Positions 12,507 through 23,670 of a DNA stretch of 64,000 nt are shown piece by piece (within the stretch, counting starts at the first letter, position 1; each line of letters opens with the position of its first letter). Below the pieces are notes generated by a model. It saw only the letters and a program-made list of their open reading frames with translations. It did not search any database and was not told the origin of the DNA. Both the position numbers and the translations under genes were made by a program. The stretch is from Tubiluchus corallicola (lineage: Eukaryota > Priapulida > Priapulimorpha > Priapulimorphida > Tubiluchidae), in assembly GCA_030141605.1 (NCBI GenBank), contig JAQGDQ010001049.1, positions 1 to 64,000 on the forward strand. The letters are read 5' to 3'.

Positions 12507-14078
12507 ATCACTAAAGTAATAAAATAAATAAGTGAAACAGTGCTGAATTAAAAAACTTAATGTGACAAGAAAATAGTTTCAGCTAGAGTGGGATAATCAT
12601 GACTGTAGAGATTAGGTAGTTTAAGTTGTCTTAAAAGCAATATCCAAGAAAAAAACAAGAAGGCTCTGCAGTGTGTTGTATATTAATTACATTTGCGACA
12701 AAACGTTTACGACTATGTAGTTTTTTAGCCAATTCGACTAAGTTAATTACACGCATTCAACGCTCAATCAGCCGCGATTGTGTAAACAGATGCTGAAGAA
12801 GATACTGTATTGCTAAGTGCAGTTGAAGTGTAAACACGATACCCTGCTGAAGATGAAATTCCCATGTAATTGCATTTCTTAATTTCTTCCTTAAAAATTT
12901 ACAAAATTATGCTGCTTGCGCAGAAGCGGGGATAATCGGTATGACAACCGGACAAACTGAGGGAGGAAATTCGAGACAGAACAGAAGGAAGGAAGGATAG
13001 CTTAAACAAAGGGAAGCGTATAAACAAAAGAAAATTAACTAATTACAAAATTATCAATAAGTGTGCAATAAATATCAAAACACATTTTTTCAAGATTTTT
13101 GATGTTAGTTGTACGCAAGGCCTGCATACAAATTAATTAAAGCGCAAAAACTAATTAGTGTGAACAGTAAGAAAATAATAAACGCTTTATTTTACAAAAC
13201 ATGAACACAAATACAATTAACAAATCATATACTTAAAAAAACAACGCATACAGGAACACGTCTCTACGAATACAGAGCTCCTTTTAAGCGTATTTGATTA
13301 AAAAATATACCATAATTTGTAACAAACACAACCACTTATACACAGTAAGAAGCAGCTATTAGTAATTGTAATTCTCTGAACTTATTACACTGCAGAAATA
13401 TTGATTTTCCTGCAGAGTACTTGTCACCTTGAATAAATCGATCAACCAAGCGACGCACAGACAACAGAAACTGACGTGTAAGTGGATGCTGATGATTTGC
13501 TCTCAAAATACAAAATGTTTAGGAATAAATGCTAGAGGTATAATGCTAAATATTGCTAATCTATGCTTGTAGCTAGGGTGCTGGCCATGGAATGGTTCTA
13601 AGGTCATTTCAAACGAGACAGCTAAATAAAACATCATCATACAATAATCGCAGCAGCTACCGCCCCATAACAATTTCGTGCTGCTTCGGAAAATTAGTGG
13701 AAAGACACGTGAGCGTGGGTTAAGATTTTTGAGCAACGCAGTTTACTAGACATCGGACAGGAAGGCTTCATACATAAGCGCAATACCACGCGATAAAGTG
13801 TAAGAGTATTATCACATATTGAGAATGCCCTAATCAAGAATCGTTTTGGCATCTCCTTGTGTTGCAATAACTACACAGTAGCAAGAAATTTGAATTTTCA
13901 AAATGTGGAAGAAATAGTGGTTGACTGCATGGTGCTGGCATCTGTCGGTGGCTAATGGGATGAAAGCACAATAAAATTATGATTAAAATATCATAATTAT
14001 TATAATAATAATTTAATTATAGGTATCAGCTTCGCAGTGCAACTTCATTATAATTTTAAGGTGGATTCTAATTATAAC
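12507..14078. other. Intergenic sequence without recognised gene
   Basis: Both strands were read. Open frames are short (for example 13503-13736 on the minus strand) and match no family I know. No inverted-repeat element with clear ends was found. Confidence 0.4.
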
Positions 14079-14116
14079 TGCAGAACAAGAATGAGCGGCT
14101 CATCAAAGTATGCAGC
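14079..14116 (+). pseudogene. 38-bp copy of the start of receptor exon 7, with its splice acceptor
   Basis: TGCAGAACAAGAATGAGCGG and the following bases match gene A 9159-9196 with one mismatch. That segment is the 3' splice site plus the first codons of exon 7 (residues NKNERLIK of the first cytoplasmic loop). Similarity ends abruptly at 14117 and no other receptor exon is nearby. It is a stray fragment and not a functional exon. Confidence 0.85.
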
Positions 14117-14204
14117 TGATAGCTTCCTCATCCGGATGAGATTTCTGGCAACGGTGGGTTGCTATCTTATTGCTTCTTGCGATAGATGGCGCAACAATGC
14201 GCGT

Positions 14205-14341
<137 letters not shown>

Positions 14342-15147
14342 CTTACTCTTTCAGTATCTCTTTGCTCTAAAGTACTCGCAAATGTCGTTTTTACCGAACT
14401 ATGAGATGAACTAACAATTTGCCAGAGATTCCTAGATGTATTCGTAAAAACTGGCAACTTAAAGAGTTGCATATAGAATGCTGTTCTATTCTTGTCATCT
14501 TTATTGACCCTTATTGGGCTTCTTATATACCCTCCTAATCCTGTTTTTCTGTTTCTCTTCATTTGTCACAATTTCTTTTTCTTTTTCTCTTTCTCTTAAT
14601 CGTTCTCTCTCTCTCTCTCTTTCTCTTAAATAGTCCATGTGTGTCTTTTGTTTCCTCTGGAAACAGACAAAGTATTATCATTGCAAAGAAACACCTTCCA
14701 CGTTTTGGTCTTAGAGAGCACTGCTACTTTTAAAGAATTATAAAGACAAATTTATCACTGTCATTTGGTACGTCAGAAAACGCAGCAAACAAATATTCAA
14801 TATTATTAAAAATGTCAATCTTTATCACCCTGCTAATATGGGCATTTCTAAAGTGCATTTCATGTTTAATTTGGTTAAGGTTACAATAAATATTAATTCG
14901 ATCACGCACAGGTACTTTATTATGTTTATAGATTCATTGGTCAATTTATGAGCGGTTATCCTAAATTTGGTATAGCCGTACATATTTGTTTGCTCGCAAA
15001 ACAATTCAAGTTTCACTAGTAAAATTTTGCGGAAGGATGAGTCATGAATTATGGAGGACCTCATTACAATTTGGCAGTCACCGAGTGAGGATTTGGGAAA
15101 TAAATCAATTTTGTGTGAGAGATTTTGCGAGTTTTTATGATTTAGTT

Positions 15148-15262
15148 AAGCCACAAATCACAAGAATCTGTGTGGTTTTACTTCATGGCCCTGGAATTCT
15201 AATGCAAAGATTCCTGGTTCAAATCCAGGCTCAGTCCTGGTTTTTCATATTTCTCGTGTTTT
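15148..15262 (+). mobile_element. tRNA-derived SINE remnant 1
   Basis: It contains a polymerase III B-box-like motif, GGTTCAAATCCAGGC, near 15217. A tail, CAGTCCTGGTTTTTCATATTTC, follows. The tail resembles those of other copies in the window (see 37912, 45498 and 46955). The A-box half is poorly preserved. Confidence 0.6.
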
Positions 15263-15485
15263 GATTTTATTTCAAATTTGATTAAAAAAATGGATTTGTT
15301 CTACCATTAACTGAAAACCTTAAAGTTAAGATTATAAATTACTGACAAATAAAACTTTAGTAGAGAAAATTAAAAACCAGTTAAGTGACAACATATTTAT
15401 TTCTTGCATAAATGAGATTTAGATACGTGTATATAGAATGTAAACGCATGTATAGATTAAGTGCTACAAAGTCACGACGAAAGAG

Positions 15486-15787
15486 GCGACTAGACGTCTT
15501 TTCCAAGAACATTATGTACATCTAATAGCGATCAGACATATTTTCCAAGAACATTGCGTACAGCTAAAGGCGACCAGACGTCTTTTCCAAATACAATGTG
15601 TACGTCTGAAGGCGACTAGACGTCTTCTCCAAAAACAATGCGTACGTCTAAAGACGACTCGACAGCTTTTCCTAGAACATTTTGTATTTCTAAAGGCAAC
15701 TAGACGTCTCCTCCAAATACAATGTGTACATCTAACGGCAACTACTCGTTTTCTCCAAGAACAATGCGCACGTCTAAAGACGGCTAG
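15486..15787. repeat. 42-bp minisatellite, about seven copies
   Basis: Units starting GGCGACTAGACGTCTTTTCC recur at 15486, 15528, 15570, 15611, 15653, 15695, 15737 and a partial at 15779. The period is 42 bp, with one 41-bp step. Copies differ at roughly 10-25 percent of positions. Most contain the palindrome GACGTC or ACGTCT and a conserved CCAARAACA block. One frame is largely open over single copies, but no start or splice context supports translation. Confidence 0.93.
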
Positions 15788-16725
15788 TTTTCTTCCGCAG
15801 CTATGTTATGCATGGCTAAGAGCGAGCGAAACGGCGTGGTGGAAAACTGTCCAAAACTATTTGAAGAGCATCCAAAAATGTTTCTGAAAAAAGAAATTTA
15901 AGTAAAACAATATTTGTCACCGCAAGTTAAATAATGACTTTTTACAATGGTTTTGCGAGAACAAGTCGCGCAGCTTAAATGATGGAAAAAGAATAGTTCG
16001 TAAACACCCCACTAGAACCGCAGTACCCTCTAGAGAAAATGTAATAAAGAAACCTAGCCAGAATTGCTAACGGTTTAATAGAATTTAGAAACATCCCAAG
16101 ATACAGTCGTTTTACTCATTGGAAAGTTCAAAGACATCAAAAAAGGGTTCGAATCTTTATATTTTTTAAATTTCACCATGCAGGGGGAAGGCATGGCCTC
16201 TATTTAGAAGGTAGATTATGAAGCCATTTAGTGCACTTACGAGACCAGTGGAAGTCGCCTCCACTTATATGGAAATGTTGTATAACATGAAATAGTTTGG
16301 ATGTTGAGCACATATGAAATTATAATAGGGCTTTTAATTGGTGATTTCACTTTATCTTGGTTGTTTTTCAATGTCTAAATAATAATAAAACTAAATGCTA
16401 AACGCTTCACATGCATTGGAACACGAAAACGAAGACTGACGTCTATTGTTGTTGTTGTTGTCGCTGTCGTCGCTGTTGCTGTTATTACGGTAGAGCTCGC
16501 CTATGAACTTAGTTAACTTTAATTTTTAAAGGTTCCTGATTATTATTTATTAACTTATATCTTAGCAACCTAGCTGTTAAAGAAATAAACTTTTTATGAG
16601 CAAGTAATTTTGGAATAACACAAATTGATGAAGGGGAAAGCGAATTCTTGAAATGAAAATAGCAGCCAGTTCCCACTTAAGCAGTAATACTATATGGATT
16701 ATTGTGAGTTGCAGTCGGCACAATG

Positions 16726-17112
16726 AGCTTTTCCACATTTTCGTTGTACGCACGCGCAGTTGCTGTAGGTCAAAGGTTAAGTGTACCACATCAACGCCTC
16801 TTAACTACAACAGTCACGTGACATTGGGTAGAGCCAAGCCGTATGCCGCGCCAGTTCAACAGCTTCCGTTGTTTTACGTGAACTTTACTTTATTACGTAT
16901 TAATCTGTGGGTAGAGTGATTTACTAGCAGGATCTTGCTTGGGAACAAGAAAAAATGAACTACGTAAGGTTCTAGCTAGCTGTTAAGACGGTTACTATTA
17001 CAATATGCGTGGGCTGCGAGGTGTTGTCAGTGTACACAAATGCGTTGTTTGGTACACTTAACCTTTGACCTTTTCACGATCGGCATCAATCGCTGGAACT
17101 GTGAACGACTTA
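16726..17112. mobile_element. Dispersed repeat with perfect internal inverted repeat (copy 1)
   Basis: About 390 bp align with 55457-55812, including TCACGTGACAT, GTTGTTTTACGTG and AACAAGAAAAAATGAACTA in the same order. In this copy a perfect 22-bp inverted repeat lies at 16767-16788 and 17050-17071. Each arm starts AGGTCAAAGGTTAAGTG. This looks like a foldback or MITE-type element. No coding region is convincing despite several short open frames. Confidence 0.75.
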
Positions 17113-17478
17113 TTGCGCAAAACACGATGCAACCAGTACACCACAAACACTTCCTCACCAGGACTCAATTTAAACCGATCACAATTACGAAGTTTCAACA
17201 AATTGCACACTTTTGGGAAGCCTCTGCATATTATTATTATTGTTACATAAAAATAAAATATACTGCTTTCAAAAACTTAATCATTTATTGTATTCGTATG
17301 TGGTGGTTTTATTGGCTGTGCGTTTAGCCGTGTTTCAAGGTCAAATTCGAGCGTCTGTTGTTTTACAGATATATCGTGGCGTGAAAATAATAAATGCTAA
17401 AAGATTTCAACATGTGCCTTGCTAATGATAGTACTGCATTGATAATATTTGCCAATGTAACCTGAGAGGTAGGGATTA

Positions 17479-17505
17479 AATATATATATATATATATATA
17501 TATGG
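17479..17505. repeat. (AT)n microsatellite
   Basis: A short TA dinucleotide run within AT-rich sequence. A similar one lies at 17928-17944. Confidence 0.9.
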
Positions 17506-17524
17506 GATTAAATATATGTATACT

Positions 17525-17930
17525 GTAGCGGATAGCCCTATAGGCTGAATAGGCTGAAGCCTAAGGCCCGGGATCAAAAGGGGCCCGGCAAAATAAAACG
17601 AAAAAATCTTTATTGACAAAAGAGCAAGGGGCCCGCCAAAATAAAATATAGAAAAAAGTTTTTTTTTCAAAAGTCAGTCACTATATTTCAAATCGGGTTT
17701 ACACAATTTAAGTTTACACAATTCAAGTTTACACAATTTAAGTTTACACAATTCACGTTTACACAGTTTAAGTTTAAGTTCAAAATTTCAGTTTCCGAAT
17801 TTTTCTGGGGGCACCACAAAGGGCCCGACGAGAACTCCACAAAAACACGTCAGCTCAGCAGTGTAGCAACATTTAAAAGGCCCGTTCCAAGCTCAAGCCT
17901 AAGGCCCATAAAATCATAATCCGCCGCTGT
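17525..17930. mobile_element. hAT-like degenerate element rich in GGGCCC blocks
   Basis: The right end, read on the minus strand, begins CAGCGGCGGATTATGATTTT. The left end reads TGTAGCGGATAGCCC. Both resemble hAT termini, followed by opposed GCCTAAGGCCC motifs. Flanks are TA repeats, so no 8-bp duplication can be scored. The GC-rich GGGCCCG blocks stand out from the AT-rich surroundings. Confidence 0.5.
17699..17775. repeat. 15-bp minisatellite (TTTACACAATTYAAG)n
   Basis: About five consecutive copies of a 15-bp unit lie inside the hAT-like element. Confidence 0.9.
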
Positions 17931-17978
17931 ATATATATATATATGGGATATATATATATGGGATTAAATATATATACT

Positions 17979-18105
17979 CGAAATGAGCAACAGAATTAAA
18001 GCGGGTAAATTAGGCGCCAAGATAAAATTGTTCAGTAAACCAGTTTTGGCGTAAGTTTGCAAGAGTCATTCGAATAATGTTACCCAAACCTGGCAACCGT
18101 GACCG
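17979..18105 (+). repeat. Dispersed repeat X, copy 1
   Basis: Bases from GAGCAACAGAATTAAAGCGG to TGTTACCCAAAC match 18755-18870 at over 85 percent by eye. The two copies are direct repeats about 775 bp apart. No coding content was recognised. Confidence 0.85.
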
Positions 18106-18751
18106 TATATTTATATATATATAAAAAGAGCGATAATAAAAGGCAAATAAAGTTTTGAAAAGAAGAAGGAATTTTTAGTAATTTGCATATTTGGAAATAA
18201 GGTTATACAATATATAGAAACAATAAGAAAAAATTATTACAGTTATGTTATGATTGGGTATGACAACATGCATAAAATGAATGGCAAGAACTAGAAGTAA
18301 AAACTTGCTAGGTGCTTGCGACACTGTAAACGCTTCCAATTAATAATTACAAAGAAAAACAGAACAAAAACGAGGGTTTCACGCAGTTTAAAAGTTGTGC
18401 AAAACAAGGATATGAGCGATGGATAAAAGAATGTTCAAAAGGATAGGAAGAGTGGTTTGTGAAGATTCAGCTCAATGAGATTAGAAAGCTGTAGATTCTA
18501 TTCAGACAACACAAGGTTATCACGACTATGTATTGCAAAACCAGCGGCTTTCTCTGGTTTGTCATCGTTTCGACTAGCCATTGTGTCTACTACTGAATTT
18601 GCACCTGCTTGCTCTCCCTAATGGCTTCTTAAGCGCCTCTTTATTGAGCCGGAAATTACCTCAATTTACACAGACAATTAATCAAATCATTAAAGCAATT
18701 AAACTTACTTATTGCTGAATTGGCAATAAATTGTATGAGCAGCTTCGTGAA

Positions 18752-18880
18752 TCGAAATGAGTAACAGAATTAAAGCGGGTAAATTAGGCGCCAAGACAAA
18801 ATTGTTCAGAATCCGTGTTTTGGGGTAAATTTGCAAGAGTCATTCGAATAATGTTACCCAAACATTGCAACCCTTGGTGT
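18752..18880 (+). repeat. Dispersed repeat X, copy 2
   Basis: Second copy of the repeat at 17979-18105. It shares GAATTAAAGCGGGTAAATTA and TCATTCGAATAATGTTACCC. An open frame of 75 codons crosses it on the plus strand but begins inside the repeat and has no recognised homology. Confidence 0.85.
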
Positions 18881-19359
18881 CTTATTTCAGGCGCTGTTAC
18901 ACATTTTGTGGGCAAGAGTACAGTGGTAATAAAAGCTACTGGATTGCTTATAGGTAAGGCTTCATTTCCTGAAGTTAAACATATGGGGTTTTGGACTTTT
19001 GGTGCTAATTTGATGGTTGGCAGTTCATACTTCTTCGATTGACCCATTTTTGCCTACTGATTTGCGCTTTGGGTCACTTGCGTTTTCTAAATCGCCCGCT
19101 GATAGTTAACTAAATATTGTAACTGCTCTATATCGTAAACGTAGTGAACAATTCTACTAAACCTAAAAAGGATAATCAATAATTTGATTGCCTGACGACT
19201 TGAATAGCGTAAACTTGATGAAAAATGTTGTTAATCTTCTTTCTCCTTTTCTCTGTATTTTCACCATGTCTCTGTTCCATATTTTTTTGTTTCTTGTCTT
19301 TTTCTCGCCGCCTTTTATCATTGCAAGTTTTCTTTTTATCTGTTTTCTTCTCTCTTTAC

Positions 19360-19360
<1 letters not shown>

Positions 19361-19424
<64 letters not shown>
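19361..19424. repeat. (CT)n repeat downstream of the ro-like gene
   Basis: A pure CT run inside a longer pyrimidine-rich region (19225-19540). Open frames across it are low complexity. Confidence 0.97.
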
Positions 19425-19427
<3 letters not shown>

Positions 19428-19660
19428 CTTTCTCTCTCGTTCTCTCTTTTTATCTTTCTCACTCCTCTCTCTTCTCTTTTTTCCCTTTATCTCCCTCTTC
19501 CCCTTTTTTCCTTTTCTGTTTCCTTTGAGTCATATAAGATAATTTTACGAACATTAAAAAAACCACAAAGTAAATCAAGTTAGCCTCCATTTTCGGTGAT
19601 CAGTAACATGGAAATATACGCTATTACTATTATTAATAGATTAACGTAGATCTAATTAGA

Positions 19661-21196
19661 CTACATTAGATTTAGATACCGTAGTTGATGATCTAGTTGC
19701 GCCTTTTCAATTCGTTTATCTTTAGCCCGTCTGTTTTGAAACCAGATTTTAATTTGCGTTTCAGTCAGATCTAAAGTTTCAGCAAGTTCGTATCGTCGAG
19801 TTCTTGAGACGTATTCTGCTCTGTGAAACTCCAGTTCTAATCTCATAGTTTGCTCACTAGAAAACGTAGTTCGTTGTCTTCTTTGGCGATTGTCCTTTCG
19901 TCGTCTTCTAGATACTAAATATAAAAAATCTTTCTTGCTTATATATATACGCTACTGCTAAGTTAAATGAAGAACATTATCTGTCTGTGTATCATTCAAA
20001 TTTTAGAATTATTTTCATTAAATTCGTTAATTCTACGCAGCTTCAGTAACACGAAATAAATGAAATATATTTTCTTTGCAGTTTCTTCAATCCATGTACA
20101 AAAATGGGAACCGATATTATAATGGGTAATAATAGCACTTGATGTACAGTACATGTTCTGATGGTGGCGCTGCTAAATTGAACGAACAATCAGACGATCT
20201 TAACAGTGATGTTTTTCTGAATGTGACGTATGCTTTAAAATGTGCAGTTTTTCCACAATCATACGTTTTGTGTTGAATGATTAGATGCTGCTACTAGTAT
20301 ATCTTCATGTCCTCGGTTTACTTGTTTTGGGGGACAGACTTGAGGCTGCTATAGTCGAGCCTTATTATTGAAAAGAAATGAATATTGAAAATTTCTTGTT
20401 GTATTTTAAAAATGTTGTTTTATTATTAAAAAACTTCATGTACCACAGTCTATTCATCCGATGATTCGACAAGGAGTTCACTATTCCTTTGGCAACATTT
20501 AAGTCTGAAACTGGCGTAATCGTGTATGTTTGAAAAATGTAACCTATACATATAAGCTACTTTATAAGTTTTGCATATGAAATACCAAAAAATAAAAAAA
20601 ATCCCAGCAGCTGCCAACTGACTGCATCATTTTCAATTTACTAAAATGACCATGTTGCTGTTAGCGACAATGTTCAGTCTTATTTATTTTAAAATTAAGA
20701 TTTCTAAATGACAAATTTATTACAAATACCGAAGAAGTATTGGATACTTACACATTGAATTTAACTTGTGGTAAGGAGAGAAGTTTGTGTAAAAGGGAAA
20801 ATGTTGTTGCAACATGTAAGTTGGTGGAATACACTGTTGGTCGACTGGAAATGTCTGGGTATCTTCTAAATGTTGTCCCTGATTTCGTTCATCTTGAAAC
20901 GAGGAGTGCAATGGGTATGAACTTCCACTTCCTTCTGCATTACTACCATCACCATTCACTTCATTTGCATCATTGTTATCGTCATCTGCGAATGGACGAT
21001 ACAATTTTTGCTTTTTGTTCACGGGAACAAATGCAGATTTCCTAGCCGGTTTGCTAAGATTAGTATCATAACCTGGATTAGATTCCGTGGATTCTATTAA
21101 TCCTCTAACACTAACGTTGAATGCAGCACCATCGCGGACATTAAGTTCGTTTTCTTCTCTCATTGTCATAGATGAAGCTACTTGTCCTACAAACAT
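19661..21196 (-). CDS. ro: ro (rough)-like homeobox transcription factor, two exons
   Basis: Exon 1 is 21196-20752 (ATG at 21196-21194). Exon 2 is 19914-19661 (stop TAG). Donor GTAAGT and acceptor TTTAG are both phase 1 and give 232 residues. Residues about 160-220 form an ANTP-class homeodomain: [11 protein letters not shown] opens helix 1, and [39 protein letters not shown] and IEKAQ follow. EFHR-EY-SR-RR and KDKRIEKAQ are the combination I associate with Drosophila Rough, with Gln at homeodomain position 50. An arginine cluster ([13 protein letters not shown]) sits at the exon 2 start. The N-terminal half is acidic and Asn/Asp-rich with no known domain. Only about ten residues follow the homeodomain. 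An in-frame stop upstream supports the start, although an acceptor-like TTTGTAG just inside exon 1 leaves open an extra 5' exon. It should be a nuclear DNA-binding regulator. Targets are unknown. Confidence 0.88.
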
Positions 21197-22457
21197 TGTT
21201 GAAAATATTTATAAACATCAAGGATAGGTTATCATGACTATTATGTTTCTTCGAAACTGTAGGACAGAAACAAAACTCCGCAGATTGGTAAAGGTACAGT
21301 AGTTTCTATTAGTTTCAAAATAATTTTAACAGATGTCTACACAGAACTGTAACCGGTTAGAATGTTATGTATGACCAAAGCTTGCAGCGTCCTCTATTGA
21401 CGAGAAAAACGTACATCATAAGCTTGTGGTCCTTTAAGTGCAGATTTTGCGTTTCTTTGCAGGCAGTTTACTTAAATCTTTAACCGTCATAGTCACACGT
21501 TGTTTGCCATTAAGAGAAGACCCTTTTCTTCAAATAGTCTTGTAGCACCACTGACCTTACGTTTTAGTTCACATATACATCTTCAATCTTTTTTGTAGAG
21601 TCTTACGTTTTAGAAACCCACACACCCACACAGACAGCGCCAAAGAAACACTGATTATATTAAGAAACCTGTCTTTCAAATATTTTGCCTATAGATTCCT
21701 AATAGCTTGCACGTGTAACTTGCATCCCATTTTGCAATGCAGAATTGCTAGTGAACATACCTAGGCAAGCTGATTATCAGTAAAAATGAGAAAGACCACA
21801 CCCCGTGTGACATGTCAGGTAATTTACGATTGTCGTCGAGGGCAGGTGTTACACATTCGTGTACGAAGACATTAGCCGAATGATTAAAGCAATGAAATTT
21901 GCAGGTAAAATAAATTTGATTGGCTGTGAGATGTTAGCTCATTGCAATTGATGATGGAAATTAGTCTTTATGGATAACAGTAACGGTAGACGGAAACGTA
22001 TAGAAACGAGTTTGGCTGAATATTCTTAATGGTCATGGACTTAACAGGCAATCGACATGTTCAAACAGTTTTTATATTTTGTATAACCGAGCATTTTGAT
22101 TTGGTTTTAGTACACAAATAAATTTCCATGCTTTTGAATGATGTAACACGGTAAATAACTCAAAGATCTCGAAAAACATCTGTAGCTATTATCAGTTTAC
22201 TGTAAACAGGAGGCGGATTAAGAGTTTCATTGGCTTAATTCTACCAACAAAAAGGAAGGCCTAAACGAAGAGACTCGTGTATAGGTGAGCTTGCCATCAA
22301 ACTTCTTGAAAACTATAAAAAATGTTAATTCTTACGGAGCTGTTCTTTGGTTTTTGTATAAATTTATCAATGGCCTTTGTCGTTATTTGTGATGAATGGG
22401 AATGATTTTGTCTGTGTTAATCAGAAGCCGAGTTGCTGTTCGTCTTTGACGCTTCCT
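21197..22457. other. Upstream flank of the ro-like gene, no gene recognised
   Basis: This is AT-rich sequence holding the presumed promoter of the minus-strand homeobox gene. No TATA box or binding-site cluster can be asserted by eye, and no protein-coding exon was recognised. Confidence 0.35.
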
Positions 22458-22484
22458 CTGATGAAGATTCTAAAACGTTGCACA
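22456..22484 (+). other. Degenerate hammerhead-ribozyme-like motif
   Basis: CTCTGATGAAGATTCTAAAACGTT resembles the CUGAUGA...GAAAC hammerhead core found in Penelope-like and other retroelement ends. The second half reads AAAAC instead of GAAAC and the flanking stems are weak, so it is at best a decayed relic and may be chance. Confidence 0.2.
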
Positions 22485-23099
22485 ATGAGAAATATACTGC
22501 ACATGTCTAAATGTCCCACTGTTTACCGTTGTCGAATCCTTAGGTCTAATGTGCCCAAATAAATAAATCCAAATGACACACGTGTGCAAATAACCTATGT
22601 GCCCAAATTGCCTATGTGGCCAATACTACTAGAGTCTAAACGCTTTGTGGTGAAGGAATCTGTGTCGAAACATGTGGGTCTACAGTGAAAAATGAAGTAT
22701 TTTGTGCACAATATAAGGCTCAGTAGATCAAGTGGCTTCCTGGCAAGGCATGAAATAGGAAAACAAATAAAAGCTACTTGTCTTTGGCATGTTCAAATTA
22801 AATAATTTTGTTATCCTATTTACGAAATAGCGTTATAGAGATATACATTATCTCTGTCTATTGGACATCGGTCTCAGAACTCCGAGGGCCTAATGGTTAA
22901 TCCAGCTGTGCTATAAGCATCAAAAATTGCAAGAGCAGAGCTCTGACAGCGGCCTCCATGCTCATACTTTGCAATGCTTTGGATGTAGCTTGAAATGTCA
23001 CTACTGATGGTAAACCAGGTAGAGTAAAGGGAAAATGTTTTGGCTTGTTTTAAGTGGTTCAACCGTTCTTTTTCATGGCTCTGCAAAACTTGTTTGTAT

Positions 23100-23310
23100 A
23101 AATACGATTTTTTGAAGATTTATTTGTATATATGTATACTTATATACAAATAAGCCTTTATATTAGTATATATCATATATACAAAAATATTATATATATT
23201 TTTATATATAAATATACATATAATATATTTATATATAATTATAGATTTATATGTATATATAAATATCTTTTTTTGCCATAAGATAATGATAGTATACATT
23301 ATATAAATGT
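23100..23310. repeat. AT-rich palindromic tract
   Basis: About 200 bp made almost only of TATA and TATATAAA-type words with many short palindromes. The Ile/Tyr-rich minus-strand frame is an artefact. Confidence 0.85.
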
Positions 23311-23670
23311 GAAATATCATTCAGTGACTGCCTGTCATTAATGGGCTACACTGCTAATAAGCAAATGCGTCTGTTGCAAAAATTAAAAACACAAGTGCAG
23401 TAAGAGAGCATAAAAACACAAGTATTAAAGTAAAAAATGATACAAGCTATAGCAAAACACTCCTATCTAAAAAAAACTAAAGCACACTTTTACAAATGCA
23501 TACTCAGTTAACACAATACGTATCATAGAGGTAATATACACACGTATCAGTTTGTAAAATTGAAATGCTGAATTTATACCAATAATGTCTTGTTCAAGGC
23601 ACTGTAATGCCACATTGATATTTTCATAATATTGATATTTTCATTGATATTTTAGAAATGTAAATATCAT

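Noticed and set aside
15486-15787. Regular 42-bp repeats that could be mistaken for a CRISPR array
   Set aside because: The units are contiguous with no unique spacers, and the context is an intron-bearing animal genome. It is a minisatellite.
20740-21045. 101-codon plus-strand frame
   Set aside because: It is the antisense of exon 1 of the ro-like gene, which has matching splice phase and an in-frame homeodomain exon.
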